Below, piece by piece: positions 55,301 to 63,758 of a stretch of DNA of 64,000 bases (the stretch's first letter is position 1; each line of letters begins with the position of its first letter). This DNA comes from Plecoglossus altivelis (taxonomy: Eukaryota > Chordata > Actinopteri > Osmeriformes > Plecoglossidae): assembly GCA_036571765.1 (NCBI GenBank), contig BROE01000010.1, forward strand, positions 12,849,057 to 12,913,056, written 5' to 3'. A model generated the notes under the pieces. The model was not told where the DNA came from and made no database searches. It saw nothing but the letters and a program-made list of their open reading frames with translations. A program made the translations under genes and the position numbers.

Positions 55301-58127
55301 TCTTTGTCTTCCTGTCTGTCCTCCCCCCCTCTTCCATTTCCTAGGGCCACCCCAGAAGCTGTTGTCCTTCCCCCCCCAGAGCCCCCCAAAGAGAAGGAGA
55401 GACAAGGCTTCTTCAGAGCAATAAAAAAGAAGAAGAAGTCTCAAACAGTAGGTTTTTTAAGAAATCTTTTGACCGGCTACAGTTGCACATAGAGGGACAC
55501 CTGCAGAGTGCGGGTAACGTTTTGCTGCCATTTTAGTCAAGGGCAGCTGTCAAAATGGATACTACCTTGGCCATTTGATACTTTTCTTCTCACCTGGGGT
55601 GCCATGGTGTATACTCAGCAAGGTTGACCACAGAGAAAGCATCACAGGTTACAGTGTGCCGGTAGGAGTTCTCCGAAAGAACAGCGGTGTACTAAAGCAT
55701 CACTGCTCCTCCTGTCACACAACCTCTTCATCGGGGGAATTTCCACACCATGCCAATGACATCCATGTTTCCAATCAAGACTGTAAATCTATCAATGAGG
55801 TCCATTTCTTTTTAGAGCTATTTGCCACCTAGTCAATCTCTTCCTCCGTCGAGCAAATGTGAAAGTTGTTTGTGACGCGAGAGGTTACAATGGTCATGGC
55901 TACAGCCTGCAATTACCTCAGCTCTGTACAGGATCCCTTTATATTACAGACTTCATAATTAGCCAGGCAAGGTATCTGATAGCAGACAGTGATTATCCAT
56001 GAAGCACCTGGCTCACCACGCCACACTGGACAAAGTCCCACTCCGAGACAATACAAATTCAGTCGCTGCTCGATGTCCTCAGTTTTGATCAAATGTTTGA
56101 GTGCACAAAAATATCTCTCGTATCCTTGAGCACAGCAAAACAGTCATCAAATGCACTGCTTCTTTTGTGGAATGTTAAGTTCTGCCTCGTGTCTTTGACC
56201 GCCCAAGTCTTGTTGAGACCATTGTCATTTGCCCTTTGGCTGTGGGACAAGTGATAGATCAGTGTCATTTTGATTTGAAGTGTTTTGATTATTTAGGCCG
56301 ACCAATTACATAAATATCATTGTTGGTGGTTTTGTATGTGGTTGGGTATAGGTTTTACATCGACAGTCATGTTAGATAAATACAGTAATTAGAAATGCAG
56401 TATTTTAAGTCCCTCCAAACTTAGTCAGAGGTCATTGAACCTGGCTTTACATAACTTAGGCCTTCTTGACACCACACATGAACACTGACAGCCACTCCCA
56501 AATCTTTACATGTAGTTCTGTATTGCAAGATAATAATATCAATGAACTGATGTGTCCTGTATATATTTCATATTTCACTTGACAAAATACAGTATGTAGA
56601 AGGAAATCATTTATTTTTTAAATTCTATATTAGGGAACTTTTACTTTTATGATTTGAGGTTGTCTTAAATCTCTGCATTGGTATTCCCTTCTTTTCACAC
56701 AACCTCATTTTGTATTGTCGAGCACTTGATTGGTTGGAGGCACCAACACAAACTCAATCATTAAATTATTTGAGATGATTTCCCCAACTTGTGCATTAAT
56801 TGCATGTGCCAGATTCCAAATTCTGAATATGTTATGTTAATGTCAGACAAAACTGACGAATGTGACAAATTACCAAAGATTACCGAATTACCGAAATACT
56901 GAAGAAAAAGCCGGGAATCCAGGTTCCTCAGCTGCGGTCTGTTTGTGAGGTCTGGATCTCTTTAGAATGTGTGTGTGCTGTGTGTGCTGTGTGTGCTGTA
57001 CCCCCAGAGAGAAGTGGATGAGGGCAGGAGCCACAGCTTCAGAAGGAGCATCTTCCCTCTCTTCTCCTCCAGGAGCAGCTTAAAGCACAACACCTCCATC
57101 CTGACTGCTCCCATGGTAACCAGTCTGTCTGTCTGTCTGCCTGCCTGCCTGCCTGCCAACCTGCCTGCAGCCATTTTGTCATCAGGCCCACTTCATCCAT
57201 CGTTATGACGTTCATACGTCATCGCCGCGCACGTCTGCAGACGTCAAGCATGATTCTTCGCCGAGGCCAGCAGTGAAGGAAGGGCCCGCTGCTCTAGAGC
57301 TGTCCTTGACCATGCCTGTTAGAAACATCTGTCTCCTGCATGTTTGTGGTGCTGGTTGGTGTTAGTCAGCGCCACCATCTCTCTGTCTGAAATGGTAGGT
57401 TGCTGGTGACGGTGCAGACCACTTGGTTGTTCAGAGGGGGGTCAAGTCCTCTTCTCACCACAGCGGTCGGCATAAGAATCGAGAGCGGTCACGAGACAGA
57501 GACCGTGAACGAGAGCAGAGCCGAGATCGGGACCGTGACCGCGAGAGGGAACGAGAGAGAGAAAGAGAGCGAGAAAGGGAGAGAGAGCGGGGGAGAGAGA
57601 GAGAGAGAGTCAGTGACTGGCTACCAGACAAACAAGTCGGCACCCACTCTCAGGTAAATGTGAGGGTGCCCGTATTTGGGTTTCCTATGCTATTTCACCA
57701 GTAAGTGTTCCCCACCCTAACCTTACCTCCTCACCACCCCCAGAACCAACCACTGAAGTCCCTTCGCCGCCTCCTCCATCTGTCCCCTACCTCTTCCAGC
57801 CAAGCCCCGCCACCAGCCCCGCCCCCAGACCTGCGCTTCCAGCCACCCCTCCCCAGCCAGGCTCCTCCTCCTCCTCCTGCCCGGCCCAACGAGGGGCGGA
57901 GCCACCAGAGCAGTAGCTCCGCCCAGGGGAAGAGCCGAAAGCCCAGCTACCCAGTCCCAGGGCCGATGGAGTCCAGCTGGCACGTGTCAGCGATGCAGAG
58001 GGGGGAGGGCGCCTCCTACCCCCAAGAGCAGTTGGGAATCAAGCCGGGACAGAATGGACCCACCTTCACCAGAGCCTCCAGAACCAGGATACCCAACCTC
58101 AACGACCTGAAGGAGACAGCACTGTAG
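44201..58127 (+). CDS. cdkl5: cdkl5, cyclin-dependent kinase-like 5 (spliced gene, join)
   Basis: Join: 44226 (or 44201)-44262, 44941-44975, 48054-48099, 48280-48416, 48516-48636, 48941-49000, 49352-49442, 49967-50156, 50833-50913, 51293-51462, 51809-52112, 52300-52948, 53066-53418, 53910-54017, 54608-54713, 54900-55023, 55345-55447, 57008-57115, 57435-57653, 57744-58127. Phases agree at every junction; 1141 residues from the internal ATG. Kinase landmarks: GEGAYG loop, VAIKK lysine (about residue 33), VHRDIKPEN, CDFG, the TEY activation motif (YTEYVATRWYRSPE), and [12 protein letters not shown]. The long tail carries family blocks such as [38 protein letters not shown] and PLKSLRRLLHLS. CDKL5 is a nuclear/cytoplasmic Ser/Thr kinase of neurons; its loss in humans causes epileptic encephalopathy. 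The two exons at 57008 and 57435 have no counterpart I can place in the human protein. Confidence 0.96.
44263..44940. other. cdkl5: cdkl5 intron
   Basis: CT-rich at the start, otherwise unique sequence; ends CTGTCTATAG. Confidence 0.7.
44941..44975 (+). CDS. cdkl5: cdkl5 exon (AYGVVLKCRHK)
   Basis: 35-base exon with acceptor TCTATAG|GG and donor CACAAG|GTAAGA; completes the glycine-rich loop GEGAYGVV. Confidence 0.95.
44976..48053. other. cdkl5: Long cdkl5 intron
   Basis: Unique sequence with (GT)n at 46340-46357, (CT)n(CA)n at 46468-46520 and a GA-rich block at 47200-47550. No exon or recognisable transposon. Confidence 0.6.
48054..48099 (+). CDS. cdkl5: cdkl5 exon with catalytic lysine
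   Basis: Acceptor CTTCACAG|GAG, donor GAAG|GTGAGC. Encodes ETNELVAIKKFKDSE; the first K of AIKK is the ATP-anchoring lysine. Confidence 0.96.
48280..48416 (+). CDS. cdkl5: cdkl5 exon (kinase N-lobe)
   Basis: Acceptor CTCTGCAG|AG, donor GAGAGG|GTCAGG. Encodes [20 protein letters not shown] then QDNIVELREAFRRRGKLYLV; the alpha-C glutamate is in TLRELKML. Confidence 0.97.
48516..48636 (+). CDS. cdkl5: cdkl5 exon (kinase C-lobe start)
   Basis: Acceptor GTTTCAG|AAT, donor CGAG|GTGAGC. Encodes NMLELLEELPNGAPPEKVRS through IHWCHKNEIVHR, the first part of the HRD motif. Confidence 0.97.
48637..48870. repeat. TTGGTTGGCTG-type tetranucleotide repeat in cdkl5 intron
   Basis: Imperfect (TTGG)/(CTGA)/(CTGT) repeats such as gattggctgattggctgattggttggttgg extend from just after the exon donor to about 48860. 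Confidence 0.75.
48941..49000 (+). CDS. cdkl5: cdkl5 exon (catalytic loop to DFG)
   Basis: Acceptor CTCTCCAG|AC, donor TTTTG|GTGAGT. Encodes DIKPENLLISSEDVLKLCDF; with flanking exons this gives HRDIKPEN and DFG. Confidence 0.97.
49096..49200. repeat. 20-bp minisatellite, five units
   Basis: Unit GACTGTCAGTTAGACTGTAG repeated in exact 20-bp register with a few substitutions, inside a cdkl5 intron about 95 bp after the DFG exon. Confidence 0.9.
49352..49442 (+). CDS. cdkl5: cdkl5 exon (activation loop, TEY motif)
   Basis: Acceptor GTGTAG|GT after a (GT)n run, donor CTAGG|GTGAGT. Encodes FARNLSEGTDANYTEYVATR and WYRSPELLL. Thr-Glu-Tyr is the MAPK-like autophosphorylation motif of CDKL kinases. 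Confidence 0.97.
49443..49966. other. cdkl5: cdkl5 intron
   Basis: CT-rich at 49590-49650, then about 49680-49945 a degenerate repeat of tattgatatgtatatagggttag in five or so poor copies. No exon. Confidence 0.6.
49967..50156 (+). CDS. cdkl5: cdkl5 exon (kinase C-lobe)
   Basis: Acceptor CCTCAG|CGCC, donor CTCAGG|GTAGGA. Encodes [40 protein letters not shown] and LGPLPQEQMKLFYNNPRFHG. Confidence 0.97.
50157..50832. other. cdkl5: cdkl5 intron
   Basis: CT-rich over most of its length (50190-50520 and 50695-50830); the Ser/Leu/Pro frames are composition artefacts. Confidence 0.65.
50833..50913 (+). CDS. cdkl5: cdkl5 exon (kinase C-lobe, FPAANHPTTLERRY)
   Basis: Acceptor CTCCCCAG|TTC, donor ATGAAG|GTACGG; 27 codons, phase 0 to 0, ending GLMLDLMK. 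Confidence 0.95.
51293..51462 (+). CDS. cdkl5: cdkl5 exon (end of kinase domain)
   Basis: Acceptor CCACCAG|AAC, donor ACCAG|GTAAGC. Encodes NLLLLNAPERYLTEQSLNHP and SRSAKRKTHHHGENT. Note NLLLLNAPERYL where human reads NLLKLDPADRYL. Confidence 0.95.
51809..52112 (+). CDS. cdkl5: cdkl5 tail exon
   Basis: Acceptor CACTCCAG|G, donor ACCAAG|GTGGGT. Contains NDSFLNGN, YSKDLANHNLPHLLSPRETK (conserved) and two adjacent similar segments, SSLSPTLHAKNYNTHTF and STLSPTLHHKNYVTQTL. Confidence 0.94.
52300..52948 (+). CDS. cdkl5: cdkl5 large tail exon
   Basis: Acceptor TTTTTAAG|GGG, donor CCACG|GTAGGT. Begins GKTVFDFNLGAP; carries Ser-rich runs, a (GN)HG(N/T) repeat near 52505-52575 (HGNHTGNHGTHAGNHGN), SKSHSALSDA, KSVSNLSDPRLH and STLDSSARRTRHKTT, the last three conserved with mammals. 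Richer in Ala, Gly and Ser than the human exon. Confidence 0.95.
53066..53418 (+). CDS. cdkl5: cdkl5 tail exon ([21 protein letters not shown])
   Basis: Acceptor CCCCTTAG|AG, donor AGCAGG|GTTGGT. The block [20 protein letters not shown] is nearly identical to human; it is followed by a Gly run absent in human and by RASSLQLLSPQLQ. Confidence 0.94.
53910..54017 (+). CDS. cdkl5: cdkl5 tail exon (GEQPPPKEMT)
   Basis: Acceptor TCTACAG|GGC, donor AACGAG|GTCCGA. Encodes GEQPPPKEMTPHPRPLAKDP then SRENASAFHTQLSKNE. Confidence 0.88.
54018..54607. other. cdkl5: cdkl5 intron
   Basis: CA-rich first half, unique second half; the long frame continuing from the exon is read-through into intron. Confidence 0.6.
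54608..54713 (+). CDS. cdkl5: cdkl5 tail exon (GMYHEPH...RRVGSFYR)
   Basis: Acceptor GTGCCAG|GCG, donor AGAG|[15 protein letters not shown] matches human exactly. Confidence 0.95.
54900..55023 (+). CDS. cdkl5: cdkl5 tail exon (VPSPRPDNS)
   Basis: Acceptor TGTCCAG|TC, donor GAATG|GTGAGC. Encodes [20 protein letters not shown] and NHSKRQTAFE. Confidence 0.94.
55345..55447 (+). CDS. cdkl5: cdkl5 tail exon (KEKERQGFFRAIKKKKKSQT)
   Basis: Acceptor TTCCTAG|G, donor CAAACA|GTAGGT. The basic KEKERQGFFRAIKKKKKSQT matches the conserved human nuclear-localisation region. Confidence 0.95.
55448..57007. other. cdkl5: cdkl5 intron
   Basis: AT-rich unique sequence; nothing recognised. Confidence 0.55.
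57008..57115 (+). CDS. cdkl5: cdkl5 cassette exon (36 codons)
   Basis: Acceptor TACCCCCAG|AGA, donor CCCATG|GTAACC; phase 0 to 0. Encodes REVDEGRSHSFRRSIFPLFS and SRSSLKHNTSILTAPM. I cannot place it in the main human isoform; it may match an alternatively spliced mammalian segment. Splice sites and open frame are good. Confidence 0.75.
57435..57653 (+). CDS. cdkl5: cdkl5 cassette exon with Arg-Glu/Asp tract (73 codons)
   Basis: Acceptor TTGTTCAG|AGG, donor CTCTCAG|GTAAAT; phase 0 to 0. Encodes RGVKSSSHHSGRHKNRERSR, about 45 residues of alternating R-D/R-E, then VSDWLPDKQVGTHSQ. The tract is GA-rich DNA in frame. The end (THSQ) joins the conserved NQPLKSL of the next exon. Confidence 0.78.
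57744..58127 (+). CDS. cdkl5: cdkl5 terminal coding exon
   Basis: Acceptor CCCCCAG|AAC. Begins NQPLKSLRRLLHLSPTSSSQ, has a Pro/Ala-rich middle and ends TRIPNLNDLKETAL before TAG at 58125-58127. This ending resembles that of the main brain (about 107 kDa) isoform of mammalian CDKL5, as far as I recall it. Confidence 0.94.
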   Translation, partial: NQPLKSLRRLLHLSPTSSSQAPPPAPPPDLRFQPPLPSQAPPPPPARPNEGRSHQSSSSAQGKSRKPSYPVPGPMESSWHVSAMQRGEGASYPQEQLGIKPGQNGPTFTRASRTRIPNLNDLKETAL

Positions 58128-59126
58128 GAGAGCCGGGGTAGCGATGCCCTGGTTCACCTCTTGAACACTGGGAGGCTGTGTCAGAATAGCCTAGCGAGGG
58201 AGCCAGAAATAGGGCTACTGTTCTCTCTGCTGCTCTCATGTGGTTTCAGGATGCTACTGCACCACCAGGCGGAACAGCTTAGGCCACCAACCACGTCTTA
58301 CTCTTTTGAGACCCCTGTTTGATAAGATTTATATGGATGACATTTATGAGATTCTTTTATTTCGTTTAAATGAAAAGGTCTTGAACTATGAATGATCTGT
58401 ACATGGAAAGAAGTATAATAGAATGACTACGCGAGAGCTTTAGTTTCTACATGAAAATATATGAACATGAACATTATACCTGTCAATATTTAGGTTCAAT
58501 ATTTAAGTCAGTATTTCCTTATGAATATTTAAATGTGGATGTCTTTTTTTGGTTCTCCAGAATTTAGAATATGGTTATTTGTTGCCGTACAAATTTATCA
58601 ATTGGACCTTCTTTTGATCTCACCTAATTGATTTGTGTTAGTGTGCGTGGAGGTGCATGGACAAGACACATCTCAGCAACAAAGTTATACTACCATCATC
58701 TTCATCATCTTCACTGGAATCTGCATCATATCCATCAATGCCGTAGCCATAGATCTGTTCTACTGACACAGTGTAGAGTCCTGCATTAACTGTTTTCCTG
58801 AAATCCAATCATCGAGCAGCTCTCCTCTTTAGAGAGCTGCCAAGACATCTCCCATGAAATAGTCAGTCCTTGGCTGAGACAGTTCCAGAGGTTGGCCCCA
58901 TGCTGTTTCGGCTGTTGTCAACTTTCACTGTTGAATACCCAGCTTCCCAGCAGACCTGGCCGCTAGGCTGCAGAGGGCCAGGCTCTGAACAGGAAGTGAC
59001 ACGGTGACTTTGCCTCAAGGCTCTCGAGTGTGCCAAAAAGGGTTTTTACTCCCACCAGCAGCCTAATGTTAATTTCAGAGTGTGCATGTGTCTGCTCTTC
59101 AGTGTGTGTGAGAGAGTTGTTTTAGG

Positions 59127-59197
<71 letters not shown>

Positions 59198-59430
59198 AGC
59201 CCTAACAGCTACAGTATGTAGTATGTGTAACACCACAATGCCATAGCTAATGGATGTCTGCGACCGCTGAATGTCTTCCCCTGAAAGCCACAGAATTATA
59301 ATATCCAATATTTCCACTGTATCAAACACTCATCATCAAAGCACACATCATCATCCTTTATTTATCCTATTTATTTATATATTTTGTGTCGGTCTAAATA
59401 AGAATTAAAGTGTGGTGTAAGATATTCACT
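58128..59430 (+). other. cdkl5: cdkl5 3' UTR (inferred extent)
   Basis: AT-rich non-coding DNA; ATTAAA at 59404-59409 is a possible end signal. Contains a (GT)34 run at 59128-59195. Confidence 0.55.
59128..59195. repeat. (GT)34 microsatellite
   Basis: Uninterrupted GT run in the putative cdkl5 3' UTR; the reverse strand reads as spurious poly His-Thr. Confidence 0.95.
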
Positions 59431-59589
59431 TTACCTGTTGGGTATATTTTTGCTTGCACACTTTGATGTTAGGTTTACAAAAGCTACAGTATTATTACAT
59501 GGAATAATGGACAAAGTGTTTGTTTTTGATCATATATTGGACATTATTGCTGAAATCTATCATTTGGTCCACTTGCCACAAAGATTTAA

Positions 59590-60182
59590 CTCATAGACGG
59601 TGGTGTTTATTTAAGGTAAAAAGGTTTTCTGGTGAACCTGAGGTTACATTCACACATGATACAAAAACAACGTAACTGAAAAGCACAATGGGAAATGATA
59701 TTACATTCTATGTCACAAACAAACAACACACTAACACAACACCTGATAATAACAACATTGGGCTCACGCCTGTCTTGGCCTCTCTATCTCTCCTTCCATC
59801 TCTCTGTCCTGCTCTCTTCCATTCTTTCTCCCTCGCTCTCCTTGCCAAACTGGAAAATTGGAATACCAAACATGTCGCGAAGAATTAATAAGCACCTTGA
59901 ACACAGAACAGGGGACACCTACAAAAATCACTGTGAGAAGAGGTTAGAAAGTGTGGGTTGGGGCAAGTTTGAGTATTATACAATTTGGAAACCCACTTTA
60001 TCACAGTGTGGAACATGGCGACCAGCAGTGGATGCTGCGCATCTCATGAAAGGAGGATGACCACTGTGGAAGTCCGGGGGATCAGGGTTTGGCTGAACTT
60101 GTTCATGCAGATCAGCAGCTATGGGGTTACGGTCAAAGGTCAGAGTTCAGGAAGGAGGGGGGAGGGGGTCAAGAGGAGGGGT
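59590..60182 (-). other. rs1: rs1 3' UTR (inferred extent)
   Basis: Follows the rs1 stop on the minus strand; AATAAA (TTTATT on the plus strand, 59606-59611) is the likely polyadenylation signal. Confidence 0.55.
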
Positions 60183-60335
60183 TTAGATGCACTTGTTCAT
60201 GCAGAGCAGCAGCTCCAGGCGCAAGGCGATGCGTGTATGCCAGCCCAGCGGCAGCAGCCGGACGTAGCGCGCCACGATGGGTGGACGCAGCAGGTTCTGC
60301 ACAGAGGAAGAGCGGTCCGAGTTCCCGTAGAACAC
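60183..60335 (-). CDS. rs1: rs1 exon 6 (end of discoidin domain)
   Basis: Acceptor TTCTTCAG|GTG. Encodes VFYGNSDRSSSVQNLLRPPI and RYVRLLPLGWHTRIALRLEL, then LLCMNKCI and stop TAA (60185-60183). Confidence 0.97.
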   Translation of the reverse strand: MFYGNSDRSSSVQNLLRPPIVARYVRLLPLGWHTRIALRLELLLCMNKCI

Positions 60336-63300
60336 CTGAAGAAATCAGATGCCTTAGAAGGTTTGTAGGACCCAATGGAGCACCAGCATAGAACACTTAG
60401 AGAGAACCTTAGAACCCAACAGATCTATTAGAACACCTGGAGAGACACGCCAGAAAATCTGTAGATATCGATAGTCTTCCAATCCTTTCACGTTTCCAGA
60501 ACTATACAAGTCACAGTACAGTAACAAGTCAAGTCCTCTCTATCTTTAACATACCTGCCACCCCCCCACCTCCCGCTTCCTCTCACCCGGTTGTTGCCAG
60601 TCTGGTCCTTGTAGTAGACCCAGTTCAGCTTCTCGTCTATGCGGTACTGGATGCTGAACTTGGTGATCCACTCCTCTGCATCACAGCGGCCCTGTGTGAG
60701 GATGCCTGATACCACCTTCACCTCCTTCAGGTCCACCTGGAGCCACTGGCTGCTGTCCTGGAATTTAGACAGCCATGCACACCTGCGCCAAGCACACATC
60801 TGTCACCTTCAGGGTGTCTGTGTGTGGACCTGAGTGTGTGGGTGGATGTGTGTGTGTGGACACGTGTGCAGACATTTGAGTAGGCACATGAGTGAGTGTG
60901 TAAATGTGGATGTATGTGTGTGATGTGCACGTCCATCCAGAGAGCATCTCTGTAGGAACAGCAGTGTATGTACAGGACTCACCCGAAGCCTTGGCTGTTG
61001 AGACGGGCCTTGCCAGGGGTCCAAGACGAGAACCAACCAGAATACTGATCTTGGTTAGAACAGGAGATCTGGTCTGCACTCACAGAACCAGCCTCAAACC
61101 CAAGAGGTTTGTGGTAAGGACACTCTGGAATGGAAGGGGTTTGTTTACTGTGGCTAATAGCTGAGATGTTGTTTGTTTGTAAAGTGTCTAGAAAACTGTT
61201 TTACTATCTTATTTTATAAACTTTATAATCTTTTCCTGGATAGAAGATTTTGATTATTTCTATATAGAGGCTTTTCCTTTGGGTACTCTTACTCTTTACT
61301 CTTACTTACACTCTATTTACACTCTTATATCTTTATCTTATGCAGCTTCCTGTCACAGTAAATTCCTTGTTTGTGTGAACCTACTTGGTGAAAAAAGCAG
61401 ATTTTGACATCTGAAATACAGATTCTGATCACCAAAACACAATTAGAACTATGCTGTTCTGATACTTGATCTCCTACTGCACTTTTTATTTCAAACTGTT
61501 CTTGATCCTACAGGACTCCTGTGATAGAGGGCCCACAGTTGCAGGTCATAATCACCAAGGTTGACAGCTAGCACAGTCCCATTTGAACAGCCCACCGGAC
61601 AGCAAACCAAACACTAAGGTCATGTGGCCTGTCTGGTTGACAAATGAGCATTAATCTGCGTAAGAAGCTCTAATTCCACTTTAATACGGTGTATAAACTG
61701 AAAAATGGGGGAGGGTGCAAAGTAAAAGATTGAACAGCAGGGAAAATGGGGAGTGAGAGAGGAGAAGAGAAATGAGACTGACAGAAATAAAAAGAGTGAA
61801 ATAAGTCGCAGAGAGGAATATGAGAGAAAGAGATTGAAGGGGGTTGAAGATTGAAGAGAGAGAGGAAGCGAGAAGAAAGAATGAGTCACGGAAAGTAGAC
61901 GGGAATAGAGTAGGTGGCAGCAGATGGTCATGGCCCCCTCCCCTGCCTTCCCCCAGCACCACAACCACCACTGCTGTGGAGAGCAACACTCATGTATGAT
62001 CTGGGTTTACTCCAGAGGAGGAAGAAGAGGGCAAGGTCATGACCTACATCATCTTAGACCTCGTCTCAAAAAGTGAACTGCAGGTTTACACTCGCACCCT
62101 GCTCCAGGAGAGCTACACTCATGTAGAGTTACATTCAAACTCTGTTCCTGAAGACAGACCCTCCTGTAGGGTCACACTCTAACCCAGCTCCTGGAGAGAT
62201 GCCTGTAGGGTCCTCTTCCTCAGAAATTAATGGCTTGGGTAGACGTGGTTTCTCTCAATCGGTCTAAGCAGTAGGGATTTCCTGGTCATCCAACCAACCA
62301 CTATGTTTACTTTCTGCCGTAGCCGCCCACCAGACAGGTGAGGTCTGAGCGGACAGGGCCTATTCTGGGTTAGGTAATCTGTAGCCTCACACACGACTAA
62401 TGGGATTATAGTATCCTAGAGACGTAAAGCATCCTTGGTCTTGGCTTACTCTCAACCTCTGTCTTTACTCCATATCTCATCTTTCCGCATTTGATTGGCA
62501 AGGGTTTTGATTGGCTGAGGAGCAGTTCTATGGGTGTATGTGGGACCATATGTGACATTACTGATCTGTGGCTACAAGTGTGGATTGTAAAAAAGGCTAG
62601 TTTTATTGGATTTTGATTTAATTTGATTCTCCATAGTACTTGTCCATCCCTCTTTCTCTTTCTTCTTCTTACATCTTTCTCTCTGCTCTTGGCGTGTCAA
62701 ATGTACCCAGTGTGTATACCACCCACTTTGCTCTGCATCCCTCTCTTTTGAAGACAGAATGCATGTCTTTTTCTTTTCTGCCCTCCTCAATGCTCCTCAC
62801 CCCCATTCTGTTCTTCATTTCGCTTCTCTCTCCCCTCATCCCTCCATCCCTCTTTTCCTGTTTCATCCTCCTTGTAGTTCTGACGACATTTGAATTGGTG
62901 TTAATTGAGCATGCCTTGCCTCTGGCACTAGATCTGTCGACTGAAAACGTGCACACGCACACATGTACACACACACACATGCACAGCTTGTGTGTGCTGG
63001 AGCAGGGAGGCCCTCCATCTGTTGTGCATAATGAGTTCAGAGTAACTCTGAGTCACAAGCATATTAGAGGCAACTTTACTTTACTTCCTACCTTCTCCCT
63101 GTCCTCTCTCTACCACCTATCTGTATAGTTCTCCCTGTTTCACCTCCTCTCTTGCTACCTCCTCCCTGTCTCCTTTCCTCTCTGCTTATTCCCTGTCTCA
63201 TCTCCTCCATCACTTCCTTCTGCCTGTCTCTCCCCCTCTCTCTGGCTCCTTGCTGTCTCTCATCCTTAACCACTTCCTCCCCATCACCCTTTCTCCTTCT

Positions 63301-63758
63301 CCCCCTCCATATCTGCTCATCGACATCATACAACTATCAACCAATCATACGGGTCCTCATGAGCTATGAGAAGAGCCAGTCTTTCAATCACTCAATTCAG
63401 TACAACTTCACTACCCTGAGATTATGTACGTACACCCCCCCGGAGCAGGCAGAAGCATAGGTAATGGAGAGGAGAGGAGTGAGCTTTCCTACCTGGCATG
63501 CAGTCCTGTCCGCGGACCAGAGAGGCGGAACCGTAGGAGGTAAACTCAGTAGGAGACTCCCCGTCCTCACAGTCACACTTACAGGCCCGGCTAGTCCATG
63601 ATTCAGACACTCCCACCTGGAATACACACACATACATCAGTGCATCAGCATCAATCATGCGCCTGTCAAAATATTGTTCATTTCATGTGGCTCAGCCAGA
63701 TGAGGATGTGAGGATGCCAAACAGCTACTCACCTCCTGAGCCAGAACGTTGCAGAGGA
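60183..63758 (-). CDS. rs1: rs1, retinoschisin (partial, exons 2-6)
   Basis: Minus-strand join: 63758-63733, 63616-63493, 61124-60983, 60782-60587, 60335-60183. Phases agree. Exon sizes of 26, 142 and 196 bases for exons 2, 4 and 5 equal those I recall for human RS1. The product is a secreted discoidin (F5/8 C) protein of photoreceptors and bipolar cells that forms octamer rings and holds the retinal layers together. Cysteines for assembly are present: CKCDC and DCMPEC before the domain, CAWL and GRCD inside it, and LCMNKC at the end. The exon encoding the signal peptide is beyond 64000. Identity is firm. Confidence 0.95.
60587..60782 (-). CDS. rs1: rs1 exon 5 (discoidin core)
   Basis: Acceptor GGCGCAG|G, donor AACCGG|GTGAGA. 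Encodes CAWLSKFQDSSQWLQVDLKE, VVSGILTQGRCDAEEWITKF and YYKDQTGNNR. Confidence 0.97.
60983..61124 (-). CDS. rs1: rs1 exon 4 (start of discoidin domain)
   Basis: Acceptor ATTCCAG|AG, donor TTCGG|GTGAGT. Encodes CPYHKPLGFEAGSVSADQIS, CSNQDQYSGWFSSWTPGKAR and LNSQGFG. Confidence 0.97.
61125..63492. other. rs1: rs1 intron between exons 4 and 3
   Basis: Unique sequence with a GA-rich block at 61740-61900 and a CT-rich block at 63085-63310. No exon or transposon recognised. Confidence 0.6.
63493..63616 (-). CDS. rs1: rs1 exon 3 (Rs1 N-terminal domain)
   Basis: Acceptor TATTCCAG|GTG, donor GCCAG|GTAGGA. Encodes VGVSESWTSRACKCDCEDGE and SLVRGQDCMP. It is 124 bases against 106 in human as I recall, that is six extra residues in the poorly conserved stretch. 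Confidence 0.93.
63733..63758 (-). CDS. rs1: rs1 exon 2 (26 bases)
   Basis: Acceptor GCGGGCAG|TC, donor CAGGAG|GTGAGT. Encodes LCNVLAQE after a split codon. Same size and phase as the 26-base human exon 2; sequence itself is not conserved. Confidence 0.8.
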
